Shown here: positions 43,301-54,100 of the stretch, one piece after another | How the letters are laid out: every line of letters starts with the position of its first letter | How positions within the stretch are numbered: the first letter of the stretch is position 1 | Assembly (NCBI GenBank): GCA_037349105.1 | Contig: JAYJMM010000119.1 | Location: 6,893,001 to 6,957,000 of the forward strand | Direction of reading: 5' to 3' | DNA length: 64,000 bases | DNA from: Limnomonas spitsbergensis | Taxonomy: Eukaryota > Chlorophyta > Chlorophyceae > Chlamydomonadales | Notes under the pieces: generated by a model | Told to the model about the DNA's origin: nothing | The model's database searches: none | What the model saw: the letters and a program-made list of their open reading frames with translations, nothing else | Translations under genes and position numbers: made by a program

Positions 43301-46300
43301 GGTCTAGTAACCCTGAACCCACATCACAAACCCTGAACATTTCGACCCCCTGTCTGGCGTCAGAGCCCCCTTAACATTTCGACCCCTTGCCTGGCGTCAG
43401 AGCCCCCTTGACATTTCGCCCCCCTGCCTGGCGTCAGAGCCCCCTTGACATTCCGACCCTGCCTGGCGTCAGAGCCCCCAGCCCCCAGCCCCCAGCCTCA
43501 CCTTGGTCACCACCAGGTCACCCTGATCGTTGGCCCGCACATCCAGGCAGGCTATGACACGCTTGGCAAGCCCTGTACCGCCTGACGGGGCGCCAGCCTG
43601 GCGCTTAGAGGGCGCTGCAGCTTGAGACGCCGAGACAGACGGGTCTAGGTAGGCCTGTTCAGGTGTGGGGAGGACCGTTCATACCAGGGTTCATACTAGG
43701 GTTTAGACAGGCCAGTGGATATGCAGGGAAGGAAAGAAACGAGTTGCCATTTGAGAGGCAAGCTTGACATGGGGAAGCCTACGTACAGTCCATACCAGTG
43801 TTCATACCAGGCTTCATACCACTGTCCATACCAGTGTTCATACCAGTGTTCATACCAGTGCTCAAACAAGTGTTCATACCAGTGTCCATACCAGTGTTCA
43901 TACATCATGCTCCATCAGGTGGTGTCAGAGTTCATCTGTGGCAAAACATGTTTTTGTGCAAAGACATCGGCACGGAAGCGTTGTTCGAAATGACTGGCGG
44001 AAGGGTTCAGGTTTCTGAATGTAACGCCCTGCTCCCGTGCACTACCTGTAAATGTCACACTGAGTCACTGACCATAACACACTGTCGATATCACTCTGTA
44101 AATATCACTCTGTAGATATCACACTCGGGATGACACCAACATCCCATCGCCCGTTGTTGTGAATCGCCATATTTATTACCTGAAGCAACGCCAAGCCGGT
44201 TGCGCCGCTCTTCTCCGGGTGAAATTGCACGGCGCTGACCTGTCACGCAGCAAAGCATTCATTTTTGTTGAACATAGACAGACCCGATAGACAGCAGGGC
44301 ACGGTCGCCTGGGTGGGAGATCTTCATGCAGGCAGGGCAGGGCAGGGCAGGATTGCCTGGGTGGGAGATCTTCACGCAGCCAAGTCTAACATGTGAACAA
44401 GCAGTATGGTGGGCCCTCATGGTGCTGACCTGTCACAAGAAAAATTCCTTCGTTTCTTTCAACACAGACAGCAGAGCTCGCATCTGGGGGAAACAAAGTA
44501 CTAGTGAAAAAAACTGGATGGAATCCAGCATCGGGGTGGATCCATTTAATGCCGAAGGTGCATTTATTCGTCCTCATGCACAGTGCTCTCCTTTCTGCTG
44601 CCTTTTTCCGCTCAAGCAAAGAGGCCCCCAATCCTGTCCCCCCCCCGGGGCAATTCCCCACGGGTATAATCTGCTGCATGGCCGGTACCGACCCATCGGC
44701 CATGCAAAATATGTATTACGCGGAGGTGCTTCCCGGGTCCCTCGCGCTCACCTGCCCCCCCACAGTAGCAATGCAACACAGGTAAAATCTGCTGCATGGC
44801 CGGTACCGACCAATCACGGAGGTGCTTTAGGTTCCCCCGCGCTTACCTGTCCCTTGTTGATGGTAGATACGAAAGATGTCCCGTAGTCTGTGTTGGAAAG
44901 AATCCATTCCTTGTTCCTCTCCTCCGCAACAGCCCTGCACACGGCCACACATAAACTCAGGGCAGGTGAAACCTCATACTTCTGACACCCTCGCTCTTCC
45001 TCGTTGTACTGCCTTGCCCTTTGAAAATAGGCAACGTACGTTGACGCTCTAACCACAAAAAGATAGCCAGGTCTTGATCTTCGCATCAGCCATACCGTAT
45101 ATTTGCTTTGCCTTCCCTCATAATGAACGTTGTTTGGGGTCGAGGGATCCATAAATTTTCCTACCGATAATTATTAATTGCCGACGCTCGTTTTCAGCCG
45201 TAAATTGAGAGTTTTGTCCACAGTTTGCCCTCATGAGGGCAGCAATAAAATAAAACCTTTTCGTTGCCCGAGGGAAATCAAATCAAAGCTACAGTAGCTG
45301 AATGTCTCAAAAGAGTCTCAGGAGTGTGGAAGCAATGAAGCTCGAACAAATGTATTGAAAGCATGAGGGATATACGGAAACAAACTAATAGTTAAAACAG
45401 GAGATTTGATGAACACCATTTTTCCACTGAGGACCAAGAAATATTGGTCGTGACGCCAATATTGGTTACTAACTTGTCAATCCACAATATACCCCCCTCT
45501 GCACCCTCCCCGCCCACCCTCCCGTTCCCTTCCCCACATGAACATGGCCGGCACCCACCGGTACGAGTGCACGAAGTATACCCTCTGGCTCCCCACCGCC
45601 CCCAGCAGTGTTGAGGGGCGTGTCTGTTGAAGGTCGTTCCATCCAATGTGAGGCACGGGCAGGCCGAGGGACGCTGCGTCGAACTCGCCCACCTGCAGGG
45701 GTGGGGGGCAGGGGGATAGGCGGGAGGGCAGCGAGGGTGGGGGTGGGGGTAAGATCAGGATGCCAGGGCCAAGGCACAGGGGGGCAGGGCAAGGTCCAAG
45801 GCAGGGTCCAAATATTGATAGAGAGGGCCCAGAGAGGCGCATCTGGCCTGAGATCCTGCAAGCCATTTCATATTGCTGTTTCAGAGTGGCTTTGTTCATC
45901 ACAATAACCGTAGATTTGACTTGCCTTCCCCCAAGTAAGCATTTTATGTTTACATAATGCTTCCCTCAAACCAGATATGGACATAACTCTAGATTTGATT
46001 TTTGACTGAAAACTGGCGTCGACATGGCGAGAATGAGTGTTGTGAATGGATCCCTCAACCTAAACAACATACATTATGAGGGAAGGCGATTCAAATCTTC
46101 TGTAAATGTGTGCTTTATTGTGAGCAGGGGCCTGGACAGCCAGGGATACTTATCAGGCGGAAACCAATTGCTGGAGAGATCAAAGGATGTTCAAACGGTG
46201 AGAGTCAGGACCAGGTACCGTACTCGCAATCGGGCTGTTGAGCCACTATGCTAAGAAGCATGATACCAATGTGTTGAAGTGCACATGCGCCACGCCACGC

Positions 46301-47930
46301 CACAGCACGCGATCAGGCTGTTGAGCCACTAAGTTAAGAGGCACAAGACCAATGTGCTCAACCAATGCGCCCATGTTCAACAGATGGTGGGAAGGGGGGG
46401 GGGGGTCTGGGGTGCTCGAGCGGTCTGTGGCGGCACCAGCAGAGAAAGGTGGCACAGATGGCCATGGGTTGCGTAGCCAGGGGGTACAATGATTCTTATA
46501 ACCTGTCAAGGACGCTGAGTTTTCATCTCAAAGTGTCCGTTCAAATAGGCAAGACTGCTTCAGGTGGTGTACCTGTCCTCCGCTGATACCGAGTTCTGTC
46601 ACTCGGGCCGTTAAGCGACCAAGCATAATTAATCAGAAGAAAAAGTTTACCAGTATTTAACTGCATGTGCAGCCATGTTCAACAGTTTACTGCGAATCTA
46701 GAATAATAATATACCTGGGAACTAAAAATGTCCATCAGAGAGCAGACAATGCCTGCCATGTCTGTCGTACCTGTCCAGGAATAATCCCGAGTCCCTCACA
46801 GCCTCCGCTCTCCTCGCTGCCGTCAAATAACAGCTGCAGTCCAAGGCAGATACCCAGGAATGGGCGGTCCTCCTGCATGAGGCATGAGTACGAGTGAAGC
46901 AGCCCTGTCAGTGGCCCCGCTAGGGAACAGACCTTGGTGTGGTTACGGCATTCACGCATCCTGTTATTCCCATGCGCCTTCCTGGGGCCCAGTGCAATTT
47001 TATTTAAATATGTATGTATGGCCGAGGCTAGCCCTGTCGGTATGTGAGCTCTGCGTGGGAAATGGTGAGGGTTGCCATGGATCGCGATGGATCCATGGCA
47101 ATGACCCCACGTCATGTGCATGGCAGACGCGTCGCATGCGCATGAGACCTGCATGCAGCCCCTGCCCACAGGGAGGTAGCGAAGTAGTGCCCACAGCGCG
47201 CTCATGAAACCATGCCCATGCCTGCTGCTGCCGTACATCGGCCTGAACGCACCTGCAGGTACTCTTTCAGAGGTTCAATCAGGCCCTTTTGCTTGAGGAT
47301 TCGCATTGCCTGACCAAAGGCGCCCACGCCGGGGAAGATGAGTCGGTCCGCCGACAAGATATCGCTCGGCTTCTCCACCTGCACGTACATGCATTGCGAA
47401 CAGACTCGATCAAACGGCGGTGCTCGAATAAATTACAAATCACCCAGCTGTAAGATTGCTATCTTTGCCTGAAACAACCTGTCTGTCACTGATGGGCATC
47501 ATCATGCTGACGCGAATTTTCGGCGCGCGCCGTATGTACGATTGCAGAGCAGCAGCTGCTGACCGCTCAGGGGGTCTCGATTGAGTTCTCAGGCCACCTG
47601 CTTGGTGTTCATCTTCCCCACAGCGAGCCAAGGGTCGCGTGATCTACCTTGCCACACCCCCATCTCCCCACTGCATCAGCAGCACCCAGCAGCAACAGCA
47701 TCAGCATCTGCGGCAGCACTCACATCCTTGATCGTGTAGCCAAGCTTCTTGATTGCATTCCTTACGCTCCTGACGTTGCCCGCGCCGTAGTCCAGGAGCG
47801 TCACCTCCTTCATGCCTCCTCCCCCTAGGCCAGATGCTCGCATGCACACTGACGTTCCCCGGCTGCAAGAAGCCGCTAGCGACGGACTGGACACGCTTGG
47901 ACGCATCATGGTGCTAGATGAAGGGTGCAT
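37325..47930 (-). CDS. HISN4: imidazole glycerol phosphate synthase, fused HisH-HisF, plastid precursor (579 aa)
   Basis: Twelve exons read leftward: 47724-47930, 47253-47378, 46771-46872, 45559-45692, 44847-44934, 44180-44239, 43502-43654, 42739-42843, 41066-41425, 39905-40093, 38082-38177 and 37325-37444. They sum to 1740 nt and all phases close. A Ser/Arg-rich leader of about 39 residues fits a transit peptide. The glutaminase domain starts [15 protein letters not shown], has Cys120 in [11 protein letters not shown], and His226 and Glu228 in VQFHPEKSG. The cyclase starts KRVIACLDV (catalytic Asp near 277), has the second Asp near 434 in [19 protein letters not shown] and PVIASSGAG, and ends IPTRL. 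It converts PRFAR and glutamine to IGP and AICAR in histidine synthesis; the HisH-HisF fusion is typical of plants and fungi. All key residues are present, so it looks functional. Confidence 0.95.
37500..37563 (-). repeat. dispersed repeat (family 2), in HISN4 intron 11
   Basis: GACATAACACCTCTGGGCCC, then TGCTCAGAAAGGGCTCGGCT and GCGTGGGCGCCCGACTG. Confidence 0.8.
37951..38013 (+). repeat. dispersed repeat (family 2), in HISN4 intron 11
   Basis: TTGGGCGCCCACGAGACCGA, then TTTTTGTGCATGGCCCAGAC and GTGTCACGTCATTGAC, after a CT-rich leader. Confidence 0.8.
38239..38432. mobile_element. MITE-like element (family 3), HISN4 intron 10
   Basis: The left end reads TACCGTATATTTGCTTTGCC, the right end GAAGGCAAATCAAATCTACG; they are inverted complements with few mismatches. 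The core has CCCTCATAATTTATGTTGTT and CGACGCCAGTTTT, shared with copies at 39398, 45093 and 45905. Non-coding, about 194 bp. Confidence 0.7.
38450..39830 (-). repeat. three degenerate copies of the HISN4 exon 10 donor end
   Basis: Sequence like the true exon 10 end (39900-39945: CCACCTTGCCCGCCCCGTCG, TTGTCGATGCAGTTCAGCAAG, ATCTCC) recurs at about 38455-38505, 39580-39622 and 39775-39815. The copies are decayed and two carry the donor complement or a close variant. Confidence 0.7.
39398..39530. mobile_element. truncated MITE-like element (family 3), HISN4 intron 10
   Basis: TACAGTAGATTTGCTTTGCC, TTCCCTCATAATTAACGTTG and CGACGCCAGTTTTCACG match the left two-thirds of the copy at 38239. The right terminus is not recognisable. 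Confidence 0.6.
40080..40380. repeat. repeats beside HISN4 exon 10 acceptor
   Basis: CCCTAGGCGGCTGGTCCGCA with CGGTCTTGTGCTTTACCTGA at 40145-40185 copies the first bases and acceptor of exon 10 (40055-40100). It is followed by GGGTTAGGGTTT-like sequence and two copies of a block containing CATGATNTCATGANGCGTGA. Confidence 0.75.
40490..40980. repeat. 12-bp minisatellite, about 40 copies, HISN4 intron 9
   Basis: The unit is GCATGACCTGTT with GCATGGCCTGCT and GCATGACCAGTT variants. The frames it opens on both strands are repeat artefacts. Confidence 0.95.
40985..41075 (-). repeat. copy of HISN4 exon 9 end and donor
   Basis: CTCACATGCGACGGGTCTGC at 40999-41018 copies CTCACCTGCGACGGGTCTGC at 41061-41080, the true exon 9 end. 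A CCCTAAACCCTAACC stretch lies between them. Confidence 0.85.
41585..41745 (+). repeat. dispersed repeat, partner of 3440-3610
   Basis: GTGTGAGGCCAGCCGCCC, ACAACCTGAGATGCGAACAC, AAAACCCAGCCCGGGTATGC and AACAGGAAAGGCACACA match the segment near the left end of the window. It lies in HISN4 intron 8. Confidence 0.7.
42896..42995. repeat. short tandem repeat, HISN4 intron 7
   Basis: Units GGTGTCTGGAGCA and GGAGCATGGCAGGAGCATGG alternate for about 100 bp. Confidence 0.8.
43336..43490. repeat. 37-bp tandem repeat, four copies, HISN4 intron 7
   Basis: The unit is ACATTTCGACCCCCTGCCTG followed by GCGTCAGAGCCCCCTTG. It ends about 10 bp before the exon 7 donor. Confidence 0.9.
43790..43910. repeat. 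12-bp minisatellite, HISN4 intron 6
   Basis: About ten units of TTCATACCAGTG with TCC and CTT variants. Confidence 0.9.
44230..44490 (-). repeat. copy of HISN4 exon 6 acceptor region
   Basis: GCGCTGACCTGTCACGCAGC with CATTCATTTTTGTTGAACA at 44231-44278 recurs as GGTGCTGACCTGTCACAAGA with CTTCGTTTCTTTCAACACA at 44428-44468. Between them a GCCTGGGTGGGAGATCTTCA block is also doubled. Confidence 0.75.
44640..44850 (-). repeat. copy of HISN4 exon 5 donor region
   Basis: TCTGCTGCATGGCCGGTACC and GGAGGTGCTT..CCGCGCTTACCTG at 44787-44850 recur at 44670-44762 with GCGCTCACCTG. The duplication covers the donor and the first intron bases. Confidence 0.75.
45093..45297. mobile_element. MITE-like element (family 3), HISN4 intron 4
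   Basis: The left end TACCGTATATTTGCTTTGCC and the core TAATGAACGTTGTTTGGGG match 38239. The right end reads GAGGGAAATCAAATCAAAGC, a weaker inverted complement. Confidence 0.65.
45905..46104. mobile_element. MITE-like element (family 3), HISN4 intron 3
   Basis: The left end TAACCGTAGATTTGACTTGC and the right end GGAAGGCGATTCAAATC are inverted complements. The core AACATACATTATGAGGG is the reverse complement of the left core of the other copies. Confidence 0.65.
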
Positions 47931-48159
47931 CGTTTGATCGATATTAGATCCGTGATGGCCATCTGCGCTCTAGCTCCCTCGTGTGCCCCACCCGTAAAAT
48001 GTTCGGCTGGTGTGGAATTCATTGCCAGCAGCTGCAGCAGGGCCAGGGATGGAGGCTCGCCGTTGTTTTCTATCCTTCCAAACACGCTCGCGTTCAACCA
48101 AGCAAATTGACAACAAAGAAACAGTATAATCAGGGTGGCCTTCATGTATACATAGCATC
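47931..48159. promoter_or_regulatory. probable bidirectional promoter, HISN4 / SWAP gene
   Basis: 229 bp separate the divergent start codons of HISN4 (47930, minus) and the SWAP-type gene (48160, plus). Both 5' leaders must lie here. I see no certain TATA box; CAGTATAATCAGG at 48121 is a weak candidate for the plus gene. Confidence 0.5.
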
Positions 48160-51100
48160 ATGGATCACAGTAAGCCGGGGCTGCGCTTCGCTGGATTCCA
48201 GGGTGGCAAGAAGGACCCAGATGCCGCGCTTCTGTCCCGCGGCAACACGGACGTCCTAGAGCTCACGATCTTGGGTCTGCCGTGCACCTTATTCCGCGAC
48301 GACCATGCCGCTCGCCTGGTCCAAGAGGAGCGCCACCTGCAGGACTGGTTCGGTGACAGCTCCGTGAGACTGGACCGCTTCGACGTACGACTGCTGCTGG
48401 ACAGCCTGAGGCAGTTTGATGAAGAGGAAGAGTCCTCGGAGGAAGAGTCCTCAGAGGAGGAGGTGGAGGAAGAGGAACACACCGGCAGGCCCATTGGCTG
48501 CACTAGGGAAATCAGCAGCAGCAGCAGTAGCATCTGTAAGCGCTGCCTCCGTGGTCTGTCCGAGCAAGAGATCTACGAGGAGACTCAAAGCGAGGCTGAG
48601 CGCTACCATGACCTCCATGCGGCCATGCAGGCGCCGCAACAGCCGCAAGGCTATGCACATGCTGAGCTCAGCCATCAGCACGGTGCGTGCACATGGGCAC
48701 CCACGATCCCACCCTTCTCCTTGCTCCTTCCACACTTTAAACACACTGTTATCATGCCTGTGCCCCTTGATGCCTCCTTCACATCGTATGCCCATGCAGC
48801 ACCCAGCAGCCATGCGCCCAACAGCCAACCTCCCGTGACATTGCGTGTGGCAGCTGCCTCCTCTTCGCCCTGTCAGGGCCCAGGTACTGTCCAGGATCGT
48901 GTCAGGATATGCCGTCAGAGACTGGTGTCGGAGGCAGCCCCCGTGCGCGGGCTTTTCTTTTAAGGCGCCTTCCCCGTCCCTGCGACGCTCAGCCCAGGGA
49001 GAGGGTGTGAACGTCCCACCTGCCTGAGACATCCCTCCGGTCTGAATGGCTGTAGTAGCTAGACTAACTGCTGGCCTACAGGGAGTACAAACATAAGGCA
49101 GGAAAGAAAGAAGGAAGGGGATAATGTTTCACCCCCTTGTCTTGGTACTTCAACTGCCTGCCTAAAACTGCTCGGCCTTAAAACCCCTGAGCTCCTCTAA
49201 CCTGTGAAACAGAGTGTGGAAGAGGCTGGTGCAGCTTCATTTCCCGCACTCCAGCGAGCATGCCTGCTCGTTTGTTGCCAGCACTCGAGCGAGCATGCCT
49301 GCTCAGTTGCTTGTGGATTTTGTCCTGGTGTTGTCCTGGCAGTGTATGCAGGTTGGCCGCCCGCAAACAAGCGAGGCTTTGCCGCCGGCGCAGCATGGGG
49401 AGCATGGAAGTTGGTTTGGCGGACTGCATTCGACGGCAGGCTTTCCTGACCAGCCTCATTGGGTCTCGGATGTCATGGATCCTTGTATCTGATTTGTTTA
49501 GAGGTCTGGCAGTAACACACAGGCTGTAGGCTTGGATCTGTGCATGATGCAGTTGGCGCTGTGCAACGCCTTGACCTAAACCATTCAGCCCGCTTCCCCC
49601 TCCTGGTGCAATCCTGCCCGCACACCTGCTGAGGCCTCTCCCCCCTCCCTCCTCTCTCTCTCTCTGCTCCCTCTCTGCTCTCGTGGGGCATATATACTCG
49701 CAGGCGCACCAGGGCTGGGCGGCGATGGCTTTGCACCTGGGAACAGCGCCTCCGTGGGCCGCCCGGAGTGGCAGCGGGAGGCATCAGCAGAAGAAGCCCA
49801 CCCATATGAGCACCGGGAGTACTCACAGCCGGAAAGCCCGCCACAGGAGGTGATATATGGTCCCGCGTTCGGCTTTGACTATGGCCCAGCTGAAGGTGCG
49901 CACTTGTAAATAAATAAATGAATGATGCGCCCTGCGGCGTGGATTATGGAAAAGGCACTTCGCCACCCGTTCTTCCATAGCACTAGATGGGCCACCATAG
50001 TACCACGCTGTTATAAATACTTCAAGGATGGTGCCTTGCGGCGTGGGTGGTTGGGCCGTAGCACTAGGTGGGCTACCACGCTGTTATAAATACTTCAATT
50101 GTGCCTTGCGGCGTGGGTGGTTGGGCCGTAGCACTGGGTTGGCTGCCATCCTCCGGTGCAGGCCTCGCAAAGTGACGCCTTGGATGTGGCTGCGTCCCTG
50201 TATTGCTCTGACGCCTTAAGCCACTCCTGAATGTCCAGGAGGACTATCCGACGTGTTTGGATTAAATCCTGCTGTTTTACTACCAGCAGTGAGGGAAGGA
50301 ATTGAGGCAGCCAGCACTGTGCTACCACCAGACTGCTGACCCAACTACCATCTGAGATCTGAAGATGGACAGGCTCATGCTTCACCAGAACCACCAATCC
50401 TTTCCTCTCCACTGTCCATCATTTCTATACGATTCCATCTTTGCCCTCGTCTCATTAAACACACACACACACACCTTCACCCATGACCCATTTAACCACC
50501 TTGAACAACCCTGTGTTTCGCTCAGAGCAAAGCATGGATGATGATGAGATGGGAGGAAATGGATTCACAGCAGGGCCAGCAGCAGCAGCAGCAGCGGTCG
50601 CCTCAGAGACCCTCCCTAGCAGCTCCACTGCTCAGGCACCTGGCATTGTGGCAGCCACCAGCCAAGGCGTTGCAGCTCCGGCGCCGGCGGCAGCTGCAGG
50701 CGGGGCTGACCTGCAGGATGCCGGGGCGCCTTACCGTCCTCCGTTTCTGGTCCCAGGCCATCTGCAGGGTGCAGTTCCGCTCACAGAGCGGCATCATAAA
50801 GTAGGTGATGGTTGCAAGTGGAGGGGGGATGGAGGGTAGGTGAGAAGGAGGGAGGACAATGGGAGGGGGGGCACCATGCCATACTAGGCGATGGCGGCGT
50901 CAGGTGAGGACCGGGAATGCAGGGAGGGCAGACTCTTGTTCCAAGTACTTACTTATGTGTCCCATATTCCTCAGCTTGCCCTTCATCAAATACCGGTACT
51001 AGCATCTTGTTATCATGCCATAGTTTACAGAGCCATGATTCGTGGCCTGCTTAACTCTCCCTCATCCCCTATTACAACCTGCTCTTCCTGCTCCTCCTGC

Positions 51101-54100
51101 CAGCTCACTCCCTCCCCAACAACCCAGACCAGTGCATCGCTGTCTTATTGCCCTTGCCCCCTTTCTGTCTGTTCCTCTCCCCTTTCCTTAACTTACCAGC
51201 CCCTCCCCATCCTACCCAGTCTTCCTTGTTCTGTGTCTCAGCTACGTGTCAGCCACATGTCAGCCTCTGTCCAGAGGCCCCACTCGTGTCTGGCCGTTCT
51301 GCCAAGGCTGTAGGCCGGTCCTGGTGGGTTCCCAATCGGGCTCTTGGCGGCAGCAGCGCGGCCTGCCCAAGTGGGACTTGTACCTGTAAAAAGAAACACT
51401 GATCCCCTGTCCCCCCTTCCTCCCCCTTGTCCCCCCATATCCTGTGCAGATCCTCATGGAGACAGCCCGCTTTGTGCGCTCCAACGGCGGCCAGGTGGAG
51501 GTGCTGCTGCGTGTGAAGCAGGCGGCAAACCCCGCCTTCAACTTCCTGACACCCTCGGACAGACACCACGCGTACTACCGTTGGTTGGTGGACACCAATC
51601 CCCAGGTGAGGTCTGCAGGACACTTCAAAGGATGTGTGCGAGCAGTGAAAGCATCCTGGCACCCTCAGTCAGACGCCATACTTACTGCAGAAGGGTGTGG
51701 TGGATTTCCACACCGTTCATCCGGATGGTGGACGGTGGATTCCACCATCCGGATTTCCACAACCCTGATGTGGGATATTTAGCACCAGGGAATTTAAGCC
51801 GGGGCCGGGGCCGTTAACAAATGGGCCCAAGGCCCATGTCTCCCGACCATTTCGTGACCCCCTCCGGCAAACCCCGGCTGAATTAGTACCATGTATATTG
51901 AGTACCGTATGCACGCACCTCCCCTCTGGCATCTGCGGACGGACCCCTTCCCCGGCTTATAATACAGGATATGTTTCCAATTGATGTTACCAAGGGATTT
52001 CAGGAGGCCCCTTGTGCACGGGGTGTTTCTCTATGTACTGCAGATATTCTCTACATACCGCAGATATTTCTCCATGTACCGCAGAAGATATGTACCTCTG
52101 ATGTACCAGGATATATCTTCATTTATGCCATGTTTGCCACTGTGTCATGGTCACAGGTCCTTGTGAAGGACGCTGCTCCAGGCGCAACCTACACTGGCGA
52201 CGGCGTCCGCGGCGACCACAGCCCCCCTGAGCAGCCCCCAGAATCTGCTCCGCCAGCAGCAGCTGCAGCAACTGAAGCGCCCCACAGGAAAGGAGGCGAG
52301 GCCAAGGAGGCGGGGTCCCCCATCAGGGAGTCAGCCCCAGCCGGTGAGCCAGCCTCCACACCTGATAGCAGCTATGGCGGCGGCCTGAGGGGCCTCTCCC
52401 GGTATGGCAGCCAGGACATCGACGAGCCGCCTGACGAACCTCCTGATGAGACACCCACCCCTAGCACTGCTCCTGTTGCTGCCACTGTCGGTGAGGAGGG
52501 GCCGTTCCTCGCCTCGCTAGATGTATCGCACCTGTCGTACTTCGGGCCGCAGCCTGCCGTTGCTGAGCCCCCTCCGCCTTGGCGCCTCCTGGGAGCCGCT
52601 GAAGCCGCGACGGTGGCGGCGGCGGCGGCGGCTCCGCTCATCCCCGCACCCGTCCGCCGCACCTCCAAGCCCATTGCAACTATCTCCTCCAAGCCCATGC
52701 TGTACGGCCAGAAGGCAACGCCTCCTACGGCACCGGCACCGCCTGCTGCAACCCGTGCTGCGTCGCCGGAGCCATGTGCCCCTGGAGAGGAGGCGGAGGC
52801 GCCGCAGGAGCAGGTGGGAGCCCCCGAGGAAGATGCAACGGCCTTCATCGGGCCAGCGCCCAGAGGGGCAGCGACAGCACCAGCCGCCGAAGCAGGAGGT
52901 GGCAGCGCTGGTGCAGGCGCAAGTCCGGAATCTTCCGCTGACGCAGCGGCAATTGCAGATGCGGAGCTGCGCGTCATCATCGACAAGCTGGCCGCGTTCG
53001 TTGCGCGCAACGGGCCCAAATTTGAGGCGACTGTGAAGGAGCGCGAGCGCGCCAACCCCAGGTTCTCCTTCCTGCTGCCCTGGAGTCCGCACCACGCGCA
53101 CTACACGGCCAAGAGGGACGAGCTCACGGCAGCCATGGCGGCAGAAACAGCAGCAGAGCCTTCGCAGCAGGCGACAGAGCAGGGGCCTGTGGCTGTGCCG
53201 ACCGACGAGGCTGCGGCGGACCCTGGGACTGATGGCGTTGCAGATTCAGCTCAGCCGCCGCCTAGCGGTGGGGACAGCGAGACACAGCCTGTACCTGAAG
53301 CGGGATCTGAGCGCATAGGTGGGGATTGCATCGCTGCCCCCCTGGCGGCCCAGAAGCCCGCTGTCAGCGGCATCAAGGCGAACCCAAGGTTCCGTTCCCC
53401 TCCATCACAGCCAACGCTGGGGGATACACCTGCTGCCACTGCTGCGACCTCCATTCCTGGTGCAGCGTCTGCGGGTGATGCAGTATCATCAGAGGAAGCA
53501 GCAGCTGCGGCGACAGTCGAAACAGCTGTAGAATCGGGCACAGCTGCGGCCAACCTGCCTGTTGCACATGCTGAGGCCAAGGCTGAGGCAGTCTTTGATG
53601 GCCCCAGCCTGGATCAGCTTCTGCAGCAGCGTCGTGAGCGCGCACGTGCCATGCTGTTGCAGAGGCAAGCGGAGTCGCGGCGGAAGGACGAGGCGGCCAA
53701 GCGGTCTGCTCTGGAGGCGCACCGGCAGTCGCTGATGAGGCTGCGGCGCCTGCTTGGAGGAGATGAGGAGGCAGAGGAGGCGCTGGCGGACGGAGGATCT
53801 TGGGAAGATGACCCAGGAGCCGCGGTGTCTGCGCAGCGCCCGTTGCATCAGGCTCGGCCTGGCGATGAAGATCTGGAGGAGGGGGAGGTGCAGGAGGAGG
53901 AAGGGGAGGTTGCGGGTGCTGCTGATGTTGCAGCGGCGGCGGCGGGTCCAAACTTCCGGGAGCGGGCAGCGGCGGGGGCGGCGGCAGCGGTTGCCCACCG
54001 GGCTGCGTTCCTGCTGCAGGACGACGATGAGATGACGGGGGATCCAGAGCGCTTGGAGGCCGGCACCCCCACAGCGGGACAAGGTGACCCTCATGCAGAG

